A DNA stretch of 46,276 bases from Levilactobacillus yonginensis (GTDB lineage: Bacteria; Bacillota; Bacilli; Lactobacillales; Lactobacillaceae), in NCBI RefSeq assembly GCF_003946265.1, contig NZ_RHNO01000019.1, forward strand, positions 1-46,276, written 5' to 3'. The notes beneath the pieces are model-generated. The model made no database searches. It was not told the origin of the DNA and worked only from the letters and a program-made list of their open reading frames with translations. Of this stretch, positions 8,083 to 16,948 are shown piece by piece. A program made the translations under genes and the position numbers. Position 1 is the stretch's first letter; each line of letters opens with the position of its first letter.

Positions 8083-9018
8083 TTAATCAACGTAAGGTTT
8101 TAGAAAATCTGCCACCATTTGATCATATAATACGGGGTCCTGACCGCGGGTCGCAATGTGGGCCGCCACGGGGTCCCGGTACTTCTGCTTAGGCCCAGCT
8201 GCTGCTTGATACAAGATGTTGAGGTTTTCAACTGGCACCGTCTGATCATTGGCCCCCTGAATCAGTAAGATTGGCAAAGTACTCTTCTTCAACTGACCCG
8301 CAATATCGCCGTCCGCCAACCGATAGTCAGCAAACCGGGAATATTGATCAGCCAATGGCAACGTTGGCGTTGCTGGCAAATGATATTTATGATGTAACCG
8401 GAACCGGGCTTCGGCCATAACAGATGCATAACCAGAGTCTGCGATGATTGCCTTAACGTTGTTAGGCAAGTCTTCGCCAGCCGTCGCCATGACAGTAGCG
8501 GCCCCCATCGAGATTCCCATCAAGACGATTTGGGAATCCTGGCCGCACTGCGTCAGAATCTTTTGAATCCAGCCCTGATAGTCGATTCGATCCGGCCAAC
8601 CATAACCAATTGTGTTCCCCTCACTGTCACCATGCGCACGCGCATCGGGCATTAAGACTGCATACCCCCATTCGTGAAAGACGCGGGCGTAGGGAATCAT
8701 TTGCTCACGTGCGTGGCCTAATCCATGAGCGAGAATCGCAACTTTAGTCGTTGGCTCATTGGCTTCAATAAAGCTCCCCCGTAAGAGGAGACCATCCAGA
8801 CTCGTTTGCGTCCATTCAATTGGATGTTGGCGCAAGTACCAAGCATTATCCGCCGCGGAGTTTTCGGCAATTGCCCGTTCTTTCGCCTTTAACCGCCCAC
8901 GTGAAAAGGACTTTGTCGCCATCTGGTACACGACAGCAGCACCACCCAATACACCGACAGCGCCAGCAGCTACCAGCACCCCAGCGCCAGTCGCGAATTT
9001 TTGCCAAGTCTTCATCAT
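8083..9018 (-). CDS. Membrane-anchored alpha/beta hydrolase
   Basis: This 311-aa protein begins with one hydrophobic helix (about 10-32), then an alpha/beta hydrolase fold facing outside. The nucleophile elbow is GISMGA (Ser in LMGISMGAAT), the oxyanion region is LAHGLGHA, the acid is in GANDQTVP and the likely catalytic His is in AAHIAT near residue 287. The layout (signal anchor, HGxG-like loop, GxSxG, D, H) matches the YqkD-like esterase/peptidase group found widely in lactobacilli. Its substrate is unknown. It is a single gene. A candidate cre site lies in its upstream region, suggesting carbon catabolite control. Confidence 0.85.
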   Translation of the reverse strand: MMKTWQKFATGAGVLVAAGAVGVLGGAAVVYQMATKSFSRGRLKAKERAIAENSAADNAWYLRQHPIEWTQTSLDGLLLRGSFIEANEPTTKVAILAHGLGHAREQMIPYARVFHEWGYAVLMPDARAHGDSEGNTIGYGWPDRIDYQGWIQKILTQCGQDSQIVLMGISMGAATVMATAGEDLPNNVKAIIADSGYASVMAEARFRLHHKYHLPATPTLPLADQYSRFADYRLADGDIAGQLKKSTLPILLIQGANDQTVPVENLNILYQAAAGPKQKYRDPVAAHIATRGQDPVLYDQMVADFLKPYVD

Positions 9019-9064
9019 TCACTACCCCATTTCATTTCTAGTTACCTTCACTGTACCCAAAAAA

Positions 9065-9078
9065 CGTAAGCGTTACCA
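9065..9078 (-). promoter_or_regulatory. Candidate cre (CcpA) site upstream of the hydrolase
   Basis: Plus-strand CGTAAGCGTTACCA fits the cre pattern TGWAANCGNTNNCA with one mismatch and contains the perfect inverted repeat GTAAnnnTTAC. It is about 47 bases upstream of the hydrolase start. A binding test is not available here, so this is a pattern match only. Confidence 0.45.
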
Positions 9079-9321
9079 CCATTTCCAAAAATATTCTTAG
9101 AAGTCTTGAAAATCTGATTAAAATGGCCCTAGCATTCTAAGCCATTTAAATGCACCCTACAGGCTCTTCTGATGCATTTCTTTCCTGGTCTTTCCTGGTG
9201 GTAATCCGCCCGTCTTTCAGCCCGTCAGCGCGTTATCTGGGGCAAATGCCAGCATAAAAGCCGGCCACTCCACCGGAATGTCCGACCGTCCTTAGTCCGT
9301 TTGACTGTTACTTGTAATTTT
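9079..9321. other. Gene-free stretch with a hairpin and a tandem decamer
   Basis: A hairpin with arms AAATGGC (9121-9127) and GCCATTT (9141-9147) could end transcription of the RelB-like gene, though the following T run is poor. TTTCCTGGTC occurs twice in tandem (9181-9200). The GC-rich part 9200-9295 contains small inverted repeats but no gene I can recognise. Confidence 0.45.
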
Positions 9322-9459
9322 CTAATCCAATTCGACTCTTTCATGATTCTTGGCAGCCTGGTACAACAGCTGAATCAATTCACTCTGACTAAGTTCTGCG
9401 TGACGGAGCACTTCTCGCGCTTCTGCTACCAGCTTAGGATCCACGGCTACCCGTTGCAT
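9322..9459 (-). CDS. RelB/DinJ-like small protein (orphan antitoxin-like)
   Basis: The 45-aa product begins MQRVAVDPKLVAEAREVL and continues SQSELIQLLYQAA. A short basic beta strand with alternating residues, followed by two helices, is the ribbon-helix-helix pattern of RelB/DinJ antitoxin N-termini. The frame continues upstream to 9525, but GGGAGAAAAG sits just before the ATG at 9459. No toxin-like reading frame follows within the next 300 bases on the same strand or lies just upstream. It is therefore an orphan or a small DNA-binding protein of another role. Confidence 0.55.
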   Translation of the reverse strand: MQRVAVDPKLVAEAREVLRHAELSQSELIQLLYQAAKNHERVELD

Positions 9460-9607
9460 CTTTTCTCCCAATTTTCTCACCTCGTAAGCTCTAGAATGCC
9501 GGTTTATTGAGGTTGACGCAACCATAACGTCTTACAAATTAAATCATGTTCAAAGTGCTGATATATCAACGCTTCCGATATCACAAGTCTTATAAAAAAG
9601 GGACACT

Positions 9608-9634
9608 AAAAAAGCCACTCATCAACTGAGCGGC
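9608..9634 (-). terminator. Terminator of the UDG-like gene
   Basis: Stem GCCaCTCA / TGAGcGGC (9614-9634) with a minus-strand T run (plus-strand AAAAAA at 9608-9613). It follows the UDG-like stop codon by 12 bases. Confidence 0.8.
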
Positions 9635-9646
9635 CTAACTGTTCGT

Positions 9647-10237
9647 CTAATCCATAATCGTGCGAACCTGTGCTTGGAGCTCCGGCACCACGTCGTCAAC
9701 AAACCACGGATGTTGGTGCATCCACCCGTAATTTAAGGGCGAAGGATGGACCAATGGGAAATACGCTGGCAGGTAGTCCTGGTAGTGGGCCACAGTTGCT
9801 GTCAACGTCTTCTCCCGTTTAGGTAAATACGCTTTCTGCGCGTACTGCCCAATCAACAAAGTCAACTTGATGTTCGGCATTAACGCCAGTAACGGGGCAT
9901 GCCACTTCTCTGCGAACCCTTTGCGTGGCGGTAAATCCCCACCGTGCGCGTGTTTCCCCGGATAATAAAAGTCCAGCGGCAACACAGCCACCTTTCCTGA
10001 ATTGTAGAATTCATCCTTCGTGACGCCCATCCAGTCTCGCAAACGATTCCCACTGGCATCATCCCAAAAGGTCATGGACGCCTGAGCTTGTCGACTGGGT
10101 GCTTGGCTAACCAACAAAATCTCTGCGTGCGAATCAACGTGGTACAGCGGCAAGATTCCCTGCGCCGTGAACGACTGGTTCATTGAATCTGCCTGAATCG
10201 CTTGAAAAATATCATCAGCAGACTGGATAGCGGCCAC
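9647..10237 (-). CDS. Uracil-DNA glycosylase superfamily protein
   Basis: This 196-aa protein has the layout of a uracil-DNA-glycosylase superfamily member: an early motif ILLVSQAPSRQAQ in the position of the water-activating loop, a central LLIGQYA strand and the late HPSPLN motif that inserts into DNA, followed by HPWF. The canonical family-1 GQDPYH motif is absent, so it belongs to the divergent 'UDG-like' group whose activity is not firmly known. GTG at 10237 is the likely start; the ribosome site AGGAAAG overlaps the ispE stop codon, so the two are coupled. Confidence 0.8.
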   Translation of the reverse strand: MAAIQSADDIFQAIQADSMNQSFTAQGILPLYHVDSHAEILLVSQAPSRQAQASMTFWDDASGNRLRDWMGVTKDEFYNSGKVAVLPLDFYYPGKHAHGGDLPPRKGFAEKWHAPLLALMPNIKLTLLIGQYAQKAYLPKREKTLTATVAHYQDYLPAYFPLVHPSPLNYGWMHQHPWFVDDVVPELQAQVRTIMD

Positions 10238-10245
10238 CTACTTTC

Positions 10246-11100
10246 CTAAGGTAACGGTCGAACGAGGTAAACTTCCCGACAGAACCCCTTCATGCCGTTA
10301 AAGACTCGCTGCGCCCGCGATTGCTTACTACACAGGCCAAAGACCGTGGGACCCGTCCCACTCATTTGCGCGGCGTCGGCCCCAAACTTTAACATCTGTT
10401 GCTTCAGCTGCGTAATCTCGGGATAACGATGAGCCGTCAATGGCTCCAGCGCGTTACCCATCCGATCACACATGGCATTGATATCTTGGTCCCGCACAGC
10501 TCGTAACAGGCCCTCAATGTCCGGATGTTCCAATCGATCATAGCGAATCTGTTGGAGAATACTAGGCGTTGAAACACTAACCTTGGGTTTGGCTAAAACG
10601 ACCCAGGACGCTGGCAATTTAGAAAGCGGTGTAATCCGCTCTCCCCGACCACGAACGTGTGCCGTTCGACCGTACACACAGTAGGGCACGTCCGAATCAA
10701 TCTGCAGGCCTAGTTCGGCCAATTCTTGCCAGCTTAGATTCAGCTGCCACAACTCGTTGAGTCCGCGTAAAACAGCGGCCGCATCCGAAGAGCCACCACC
10801 TAGTCCGGCGGCCACAGGGATGTTCTTGGTAATCCGGATATTAACGCCCTCTGCGATATTAAATTTAGTCTGTAGTAAATGCGCCGCTTGAAAGGCCAAG
10901 TTACGTTGATCATTCGGCAAAAAGCCACTATCCGAGGCCACTCGAATGCGTCGATGTTTCGTTAACGTTTGGATTTCTACGTAGTCCGCCAAGTCCACGG
11001 ACGTCATGACCATGTTCCACTCTTCCGCCCCATCCTGGTGATGAAAGGGAGTGTCGAGGCCGAGGTTGATCTTGGCTGGCGCCTTTTCAATCAGTTGCAT
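10246..11100 (-). CDS. ispE: 4-diphosphocytidyl-2-C-methyl-D-erythritol kinase-like GHMP kinase
   Basis: The protein (284 aa) carries GHMP-kinase marks: APAKINLGLDTP at the N-terminus, the ATP loop PVAAGLGGGSSDAAA and the C-terminal MSGTGPTVFGL. Sequence and position next to veg and rsmA identify it as IspE, which phosphorylates CDP-methylerythritol in the MEP isoprenoid pathway. This organism clearly uses the mevalonate pathway (mvaA at 19851-21113), and lactobacilli usually keep ispE as an isolated MEP gene whose present role is unclear. A good -10 (TATAAT) lies about 60 bases upstream. Confidence 0.92.
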   Translation of the reverse strand: MQLIEKAPAKINLGLDTPFHHQDGAEEWNMVMTSVDLADYVEIQTLTKHRRIRVASDSGFLPNDQRNLAFQAAHLLQTKFNIAEGVNIRITKNIPVAAGLGGGSSDAAAVLRGLNELWQLNLSWQELAELGLQIDSDVPYCVYGRTAHVRGRGERITPLSKLPASWVVLAKPKVSVSTPSILQQIRYDRLEHPDIEGLLRAVRDQDINAMCDRMGNALEPLTAHRYPEITQLKQQMLKFGADAAQMSGTGPTVFGLCSKQSRAQRVFNGMKGFCREVYLVRPLP

Positions 11101-11159
11101 GAGCTCACCTGAATTCCAGATAGACCCGCGTCTACCTTCTCGTGAATTTAATTAAGCTT

Positions 11160-11165
11160 ATTATA
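11160..11165 (-). promoter_or_regulatory. Probable -10 box of ispE
   Basis: A perfect TATAAT on the minus strand, in AGTATAATAAG, 60 bases upstream of the ispE start. The region 17 bases upstream is T-rich (TTTATT) and only a weak -35. The rest of 11166-11365 shows no gene. Confidence 0.55.
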
Positions 11166-11365
11166 CTATGCTTACCCATAAAATAAAAAGGATTCTCCGA
11201 TTTACCGGGTAAGTCGGCCTAAATTTGTTGGTGAGTTGAACGGCTAATTCGTCGCATTTATGTGATTTGAAACGCTCTAAACTGAATTTTAGTACAGAGG
11301 AAACAACTAGGCATCCTTCCTCAAGGTAGCCGAAAACTGGCAGCTACCATTGCGGAATTTTGGGT

Positions 11366-11388
11366 AAAATAAAAAGGCCATCCGGCCC
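11366..11388 (-). terminator. Terminator of veg
   Basis: GGCC-atcc-GGCC (11376-11387), slightly extendable, followed on the minus strand by a T-rich run (plus-strand AAAATAAAAA). It begins 7 bases after the veg stop codon. Confidence 0.7.
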
Positions 11389-11394
11389 AATTAT

Positions 11395-11631
11395 TTATTC
11401 ATCAAAGTCTACTTCGATGTTTTTAGTTAAGATATCAGTGTAACTATATGAAACCCGTTCAAAAGAGTTTTCGTTTTGGTCTAAATCCACAACGAAGACA
11501 GCTGGATAGGTTTCCCGAAGAATTCCATGCCGCTCTGTCGTCTTCTTACGCCCTGCCTGCGCGATAACCATCAGCTTTTCGCCAATGCGATCGTCCAGTT
11601 TGTTCTTAATGTTCGCTAAACTTGTTGGCAT
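11395..11631 (-). CDS. veg: Veg family protein
   Basis: This 78-aa protein matches the Veg family: MPTSLANIKNKLDDRIG, then GRKKTTERHGILRETYPAVF and a closing SYSYTDILT. Veg proteins are small, highly expressed and linked in Bacillus to biofilm matrix control, but the biochemical role is unsettled. A longer in-frame reading to 11670 exists; AGAGGTGAAATGC before the ATG at 11631 fixes the start, and the promoter lies inside the longer reading. It follows rsmA and has its own strong promoter. Confidence 0.92.
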   Translation of the reverse strand: MPTSLANIKNKLDDRIGEKLMVIAQAGRKKTTERHGILRETYPAVFVVDLDQNENSFERVSYSYTDILTKNIEVDFDE

Positions 11632-11643
11632 GCATTTCACCTC

Positions 11644-11681
11644 TGTGAAACAATTATACCAGGGTTTCACAGAAATTGCAA
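11644..11681 (-). promoter_or_regulatory. Strong veg promoter flanked by an inverted repeat
   Basis: On the minus strand TTGCAA (11676-11681), a 17-base spacer and TATAAT (11653-11658) preceded by TGG form an extended consensus promoter. The perfect inverted repeat TGTGAAAC (11664-11671 on the minus strand) and GTTTCACA (11644-11651) brackets the -10 box. It may be an operator, or the second arm may form part of the 5' end of the mRNA. Confidence 0.8.
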
Positions 11682-11730
11682 ATTATACCACAACCACTTA
11701 CAAACCGCAAGAATCAGCAGTTGGTAAGGG

Positions 11731-12621
11731 TTACATCAATCCATCATTGTGGAAAGCATTGGTTAATTCAATGAAATTAATCAGTGTCAGCCGTTCTGGC
11801 CGTAGTTGCCGCGAGATTCCGACTTCATTCAGAACCTTTTCAATCCGTTCGCGAACCTCTGGTTGCTTCCCAAAGATGCCCTGAAGATTGTTCCACAACG
11901 ATTTCCGCCGATGAGCAAAGCAACCCTTAACAAACTTGAACAGCGCACTATCTTCGTACGGTTCAACCGGCAAAGCTTCCCGTGGTGTCAAACGAATAAT
12001 CGCGGAATCAACGTTCGGTTGTGGAATGAAGGCCGTTCGCGGAACCGGGAATGCCACTTCAACGTGAGCGCGGTACTGCATAACAACGGACAATGACCCA
12101 TAGGCCTTGGTCCCCGGTTCGGCAACTAAGCGATCAGCTACTTCCGCCTGCATCATGACCACGATAGCGTCAAACGACACTGTACTCTGCAGAACCCCCA
12201 TTAAGATGGGTGTCGTGATGTAGTATGGTAGGTTGGCCACCAATTTCAAAGGATGGCCTGGCTCAAACTCAGCCTGGACTACCTCTGGTAAGTTGGCCTT
12301 CAGGATATCCTGATTGATGATTTTAACGTTATCGTAATCCATCAAGGTATCATCCAGGACGGGTAACAGGTTTTCATCGATTTCAAACGCCACGACCTTT
12401 TTGGCTTGCTTGGCGATTTGCTCCGTCAGCGCACCAATTCCGGGGCCGATTTCAATGACGTTGTCTTGCTTTGAGACGTCACCCGCTGCCACGATGTTTC
12501 GTAAAATGTTTAAATCCGACAGGAAGTTTTGTCCCAGACTCTTCTTAGCTACCAAGTGGTAGCGCGTCAAGATGGCCTTTGTCCGGGCCGGTGAACCAAT
12601 CTCAGGTACACTATTCTTCAT
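11731..12621 (-). CDS. rsmA: 16S rRNA dimethyladenosine transferase RsmA (KsgA)
   Basis: RsmA dimethylates two adjacent adenines near the 3' end of 16S rRNA during small-subunit maturation. Its SAM-binding motif VIEIGPGIGALTEQIA and the catalytic NLPYYITTPIL are intact, and the length (296 aa) is normal. AGGAGGACAAGC precedes the ATG. It overlaps the rnmV stop codon by 11 bases, so the pair is coupled, as in many Firmicutes. Confidence 0.97.
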   Translation of the reverse strand: MKNSVPEIGSPARTKAILTRYHLVAKKSLGQNFLSDLNILRNIVAAGDVSKQDNVIEIGPGIGALTEQIAKQAKKVVAFEIDENLLPVLDDTLMDYDNVKIINQDILKANLPEVVQAEFEPGHPLKLVANLPYYITTPILMGVLQSTVSFDAIVVMMQAEVADRLVAEPGTKAYGSLSVVMQYRAHVEVAFPVPRTAFIPQPNVDSAIIRLTPREALPVEPYEDSALFKFVKGCFAHRRKSLWNNLQGIFGKQPEVRERIEKVLNEVGISRQLRPERLTLINFIELTNAFHNDGLM

Positions 12622-13183
12622 GCTTGTCCTCCTTTGCGCGAACCTGCTTTAAAGCAGTCGCGAAGTCCTCGGGTTGAATACCAAACATTCGGAGTCGCTT
12701 CTCCAATTGCTTCCCGTTAACGTAACCGATTTGTAGAATCTCTCCTAATTGTTCCCGGCGTTCTTTGGCGCCGGCACCACCAATCAGCCCCGCCGCCATC
12801 AAATCCTCGTGGGTAATCAACGTAGGCGCCGCCGTAGTCTCAGTGTAAACGTGGTCTAGAGCCGCGCGGATAGCTGCCGGACTAGCGTGCTCAACCCCTA
12901 AAGACCCACCGGCCTTATCTGGGCGACCCTCAGCCTTGGGCAGAAAAGCGTGCTTGGCGTTCGGAACTGCTTCCGCCACAATTTTTCGAATCTTTTCTCC
13001 TGAAAAATCAGGGTCGGTGAAAATGATGACGCCCCGCTGATCCGCTAACTTCGCAATTAGGGCCAGTGTATCGTCATCAATGGCGGAACCCCGTGTCTCG
13101 ATGGTATCGGCGTTAACCGCCCGATTAATTTGCTTGGTATCATCCTTGCCCTCAACCACGAGGACTTCTTTAATCTTTTTCAT
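12611..13183 (-). CDS. rnmV: Ribonuclease M5
   Basis: RNase M5 makes the final cuts in 5S rRNA maturation. The 190-aa protein starts MKKIKEVLVVEGKDD, a Toprim domain with the catalytic Glu, and continues with IIFTDPDFSGEKIRK carrying the DxD metal motif. The frame stays open to 13309, but that extension is basic shadow sequence inside tatD; the ATG at 13183 has GAGGAG 12-13 bases upstream and gives the family N-terminus. It overlaps tatD by 14 bases. Confidence 0.95.
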   Translation of the reverse strand: MKKIKEVLVVEGKDDTKQINRAVNADTIETRGSAIDDDTLALIAKLADQRGVIIFTDPDFSGEKIRKIVAEAVPNAKHAFLPKAEGRPDKAGGSLGVEHASPAAIRAALDHVYTETTAAPTLITHEDLMAAGLIGGAGAKERREQLGEILQIGYVNGKQLEKRLRMFGIQPEDFATALKQVRAKEDKHEE

Positions 13184-13949
13184 TCGTTTTGTAAAACTCC
13201 TCTGCGTTTTTAAACGTGGCTGCGGCAATTTCTTCTGGTGTCGTCTCACGTTCCTTGGCAATCGCCTCAACCGTGTAACGGGTAAATCCTGGTTCATTCT
13301 GTTCGCCACGGTGTGGTTCTGGCGTCAGGTACGGTGCATCAGTCTCCACCATCATGACATCAAGTGGCGTAGCTCGTACGGAATCGTGAACCTCATGGGC
13401 GTTCTTAAAGCTGGCCACGCCAGAATAAGAAATATGCATCCCCAAGTCGAGGAACTTCTTCAACCATTCTGGATCACCGTTAAAACTGTGCATGACCCCA
13501 CTAATTTTACTGATATCGGCATCTTTAATAATTTGATAGGTATCTTCGAACGCATCTCGGTTGTGCACCGCAATGGGCTTGCCGACCTCTTTGGCAATCG
13601 CGATTTGCCGGGCAAACACCTTGCGTTGTACGTCCTGTGGTGAACTATCCCAGTGGTAGTCCAGGCCAATTTCACCTAAGGCCACCACCCGTTCATCAGC
13701 CAACTGTTCTTCCAACAGTTTTTCAGCCGCTGCATCGTAATTTTTCGAGTCTTCAGGGTGCCAACCGACTGCCGCGTACATTTGTGGATACTGGTGAGCC
13801 AGCTTGATAGCATCGGCGTTCAACTGTGTGTTGGAGCCAATGTTCGTCAGCTTAACGACTCCCAGGTCCGCCGCTTGTTTAAGGTAGCGGGGTACGTCGT
13901 TGATGAATTCTTCACTGTTTAGGTGCGTATGTGAATCAAATATTTTCAT
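13170..13949 (-). CDS. tatD: TatD family metal-dependent deoxyribonuclease
   Basis: This 259-aa TIM-barrel hydrolase shows the metal ligands of the TatD family: DSHTHLN at the N-terminus, AVGWHPED, HNRDAF, VMHSFNGD and ETDAPYLTPEPHRG. TatD enzymes act as 3'-5' exonucleases on DNA and RNA, with roles proposed in repair and DNA degradation. AAGGAGGGACCAAG precedes the ATG. It heads the tatD-rnmV-rsmA operon. The upstream region contains a large structured element instead of the usual short leader. Confidence 0.95.
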   Translation of the reverse strand: MKIFDSHTHLNSEEFINDVPRYLKQAADLGVVKLTNIGSNTQLNADAIKLAHQYPQMYAAVGWHPEDSKNYDAAAEKLLEEQLADERVVALGEIGLDYHWDSSPQDVQRKVFARQIAIAKEVGKPIAVHNRDAFEDTYQIIKDADISKISGVMHSFNGDPEWLKKFLDLGMHISYSGVASFKNAHEVHDSVRATPLDVMMVETDAPYLTPEPHRGEQNEPGFTRYTVEAIAKERETTPEEIAAATFKNAEEFYKTNEKD

Positions 13950-14003
13950 CTTGGTCCCTCCTTGAATTATTTGTTTGTTTTAAATTAGTTTTTTTGCTGT
14001 GCC

Positions 14004-14174
14004 GCCTACGGCAGTCAGGGGCCGCGCCGTGGGGCAACCCTGGTAGCCTCAAATCACGAGTCTCCAGGGCGCCTTGAAACCTCACAAAATCCGTGAGTTT
14101 CCAAGGTCGTCCCATGCTCTAAGCGGTAAACCGCTAAGACCATCGACACCGCGCGGGCCCTGACTGCCTTCGGC
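14004..14174 (-). ncRNA. Structured element A in the tatD leader (candidate RNA)
   Basis: Arms of 27 bases at 14004-14030 and 14148-14174 pair with four mismatches. They enclose three hairpins: 14038-14069 (CCCTGG/CCAGGG with an inner CTC/GAG), 14072-14106 (14-base arms) and about 14118-14138 (AGCGG/CCGCT and flanks). This is a closed four-way junction. On the minus strand most mismatches become G-A or G-U, on the plus strand they become C-U or A-C, so the minus strand is the more likely RNA. It ends about 30 bases before the tatD ribosome site. I do not recognise it as RNase P, tmRNA, SRP RNA, 6S or a known riboswitch. Confidence 0.6.
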
Positions 14175-14387
14175 TCTAGTCTAGTGAACATTAACAGGTA
14201 GTTGCTCAACCAGAACCACCATGCACCTAAAAAATCGCCACAATACATGCTCAATTCTAACGTTCATCAGCCCTGTACGAGAATAACCTGGTTCAACCAC
14301 GTTGTCCACCACTGCAGCCGACGCTCTCTATTGATTATAACAACCACTATAAACAAATAATACCATCCACGCTATTTGTTTTGGAAA
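14175..14387. other. Linker between structured elements with a possible tatD promoter
   Basis: On the minus strand a TATAAT box lies at 14334-14339 (in GTTGTTATAAT), with only a poor -35 (TATTAT) 17 bases upstream. If used, it would give tatD a leader of nearly 400 bases containing element A. The segment also holds a small hairpin around GGTaGTTG/CAACcagaACC (14197-14217). The reading frame 14054-14254 is shadow, with no ribosome site. Confidence 0.4.
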
Positions 14388-14594
14388 ATTGGCGACAATC
14401 TTAGCCGGCGGACGCCAGGGACAGGGCCGCAGTGACAGCGGTATTGCTTGGCGTTTTTGGCCAAGCTACAGCGCGGGGCGAGCTGGGAGGCCGGCCGTTT
14501 TTGGGCTGGGCTTCCAGTCGAGGAACAAGACCGCTCTTCGGCTTGTTCCGGTCCCCACAGCGGTCCCCGTCCCTGGCGGCCGCAAGCAGCCAAT
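14388..14594 (+). ncRNA. Structured element B (candidate RNA)
   Basis: Outer helices pair 14388-14393 with 14589-14594 (ATTGGC/GCCAAT) and 14408-14430 with 14560-14583 (core GCCAGGGAC/GTCCCTGGC and CCGC/GCGG). Inside are three hairpins: 14446-14466 (GCTTGGC/GCCAAGC), 14482-14518 (GCTGG and CCGGCC helices) and 14522-14549 (GGAACAAG-a-CCG / CGG-CTTGTTCC). Several non-Watson-Crick positions are G-U or A-G only when read on the plus strand. It is followed on the plus strand by a hairpin and TTTTT near 14665-14673. The architecture resembles element A but the sequence does not. Confidence 0.55.
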
Positions 14595-14621
14595 CAACAA
14601 AGAACTTCTAAAAACAAAGAA

Positions 14622-14673
14622 AAGCGCGGGCAAGCGTCTCCATAATGGCCCGCCGCCCACGCTTCAATTTTTA
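14622..14673. terminator. Bidirectional terminator after metG and element B
   Basis: Two overlapping stems share this site. For minus-strand metG, GCGGGC (14652-14657 on the minus strand side) pairs with GCCCGC (about 14625-14630) and is followed by a TTTTCTTTGTTTTT run. For the plus strand, AAGCG (14631-14635) pairs with CGCTT (14660-14664) before CAATTTTTAATT. The two stems exclude each other. Confidence 0.6.
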
Positions 14674-14691
14674 ATTATCGTCTAAGTCAGT

Positions 14692-16850
<2,159 letters not shown>

Positions 16851-16896
16851 TCATCGTTAAATTTTGATGAAACCTCGACCATTTTACCGGTGAAAT

Positions 16897-16935
16897 GAAA
16901 AAAAGCACCCCGTCCATCACGAACAGATAGGTACT
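16897..16935 (-). terminator. Probable terminator of the trpS-DUF72 operon
   Basis: On the minus strand AGTACC pairs with GGTGCT around an inner GTTC/GGAC helix, followed by TTTTTTT. It lies just after the DUF72 stop codon and is the first terminator seen downstream of the trpS T-box. Confidence 0.6.
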
Positions 16936-16948
16936 TCCCATGCTCCCC

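Noticed and set aside
9181-9300. A third copy of the 111-base structured repeat
   Set aside because: The GC-rich stretch has small inverted repeats but neither joint motif (CAATGAGCATTA or TAAGCGGAGTTG) on either strand.
14004-14174. Element A as RNase P RNA, tmRNA, SRP RNA, 6S RNA or T-box
   Set aside because: None of the conserved sequences I know for those RNAs (for example the GAGGAAAGTCC of RNase P or the AGGGTGGnACCGCG T-box) is present, and the four-way layout does not fit 6S or SRP.
14389-14685. Plus-strand frames and a minus-strand frame over structured element B
   Set aside because: Arg/Pro/Gly-rich translations, no ribosome site, and the sequence is better explained by inverted repeats.
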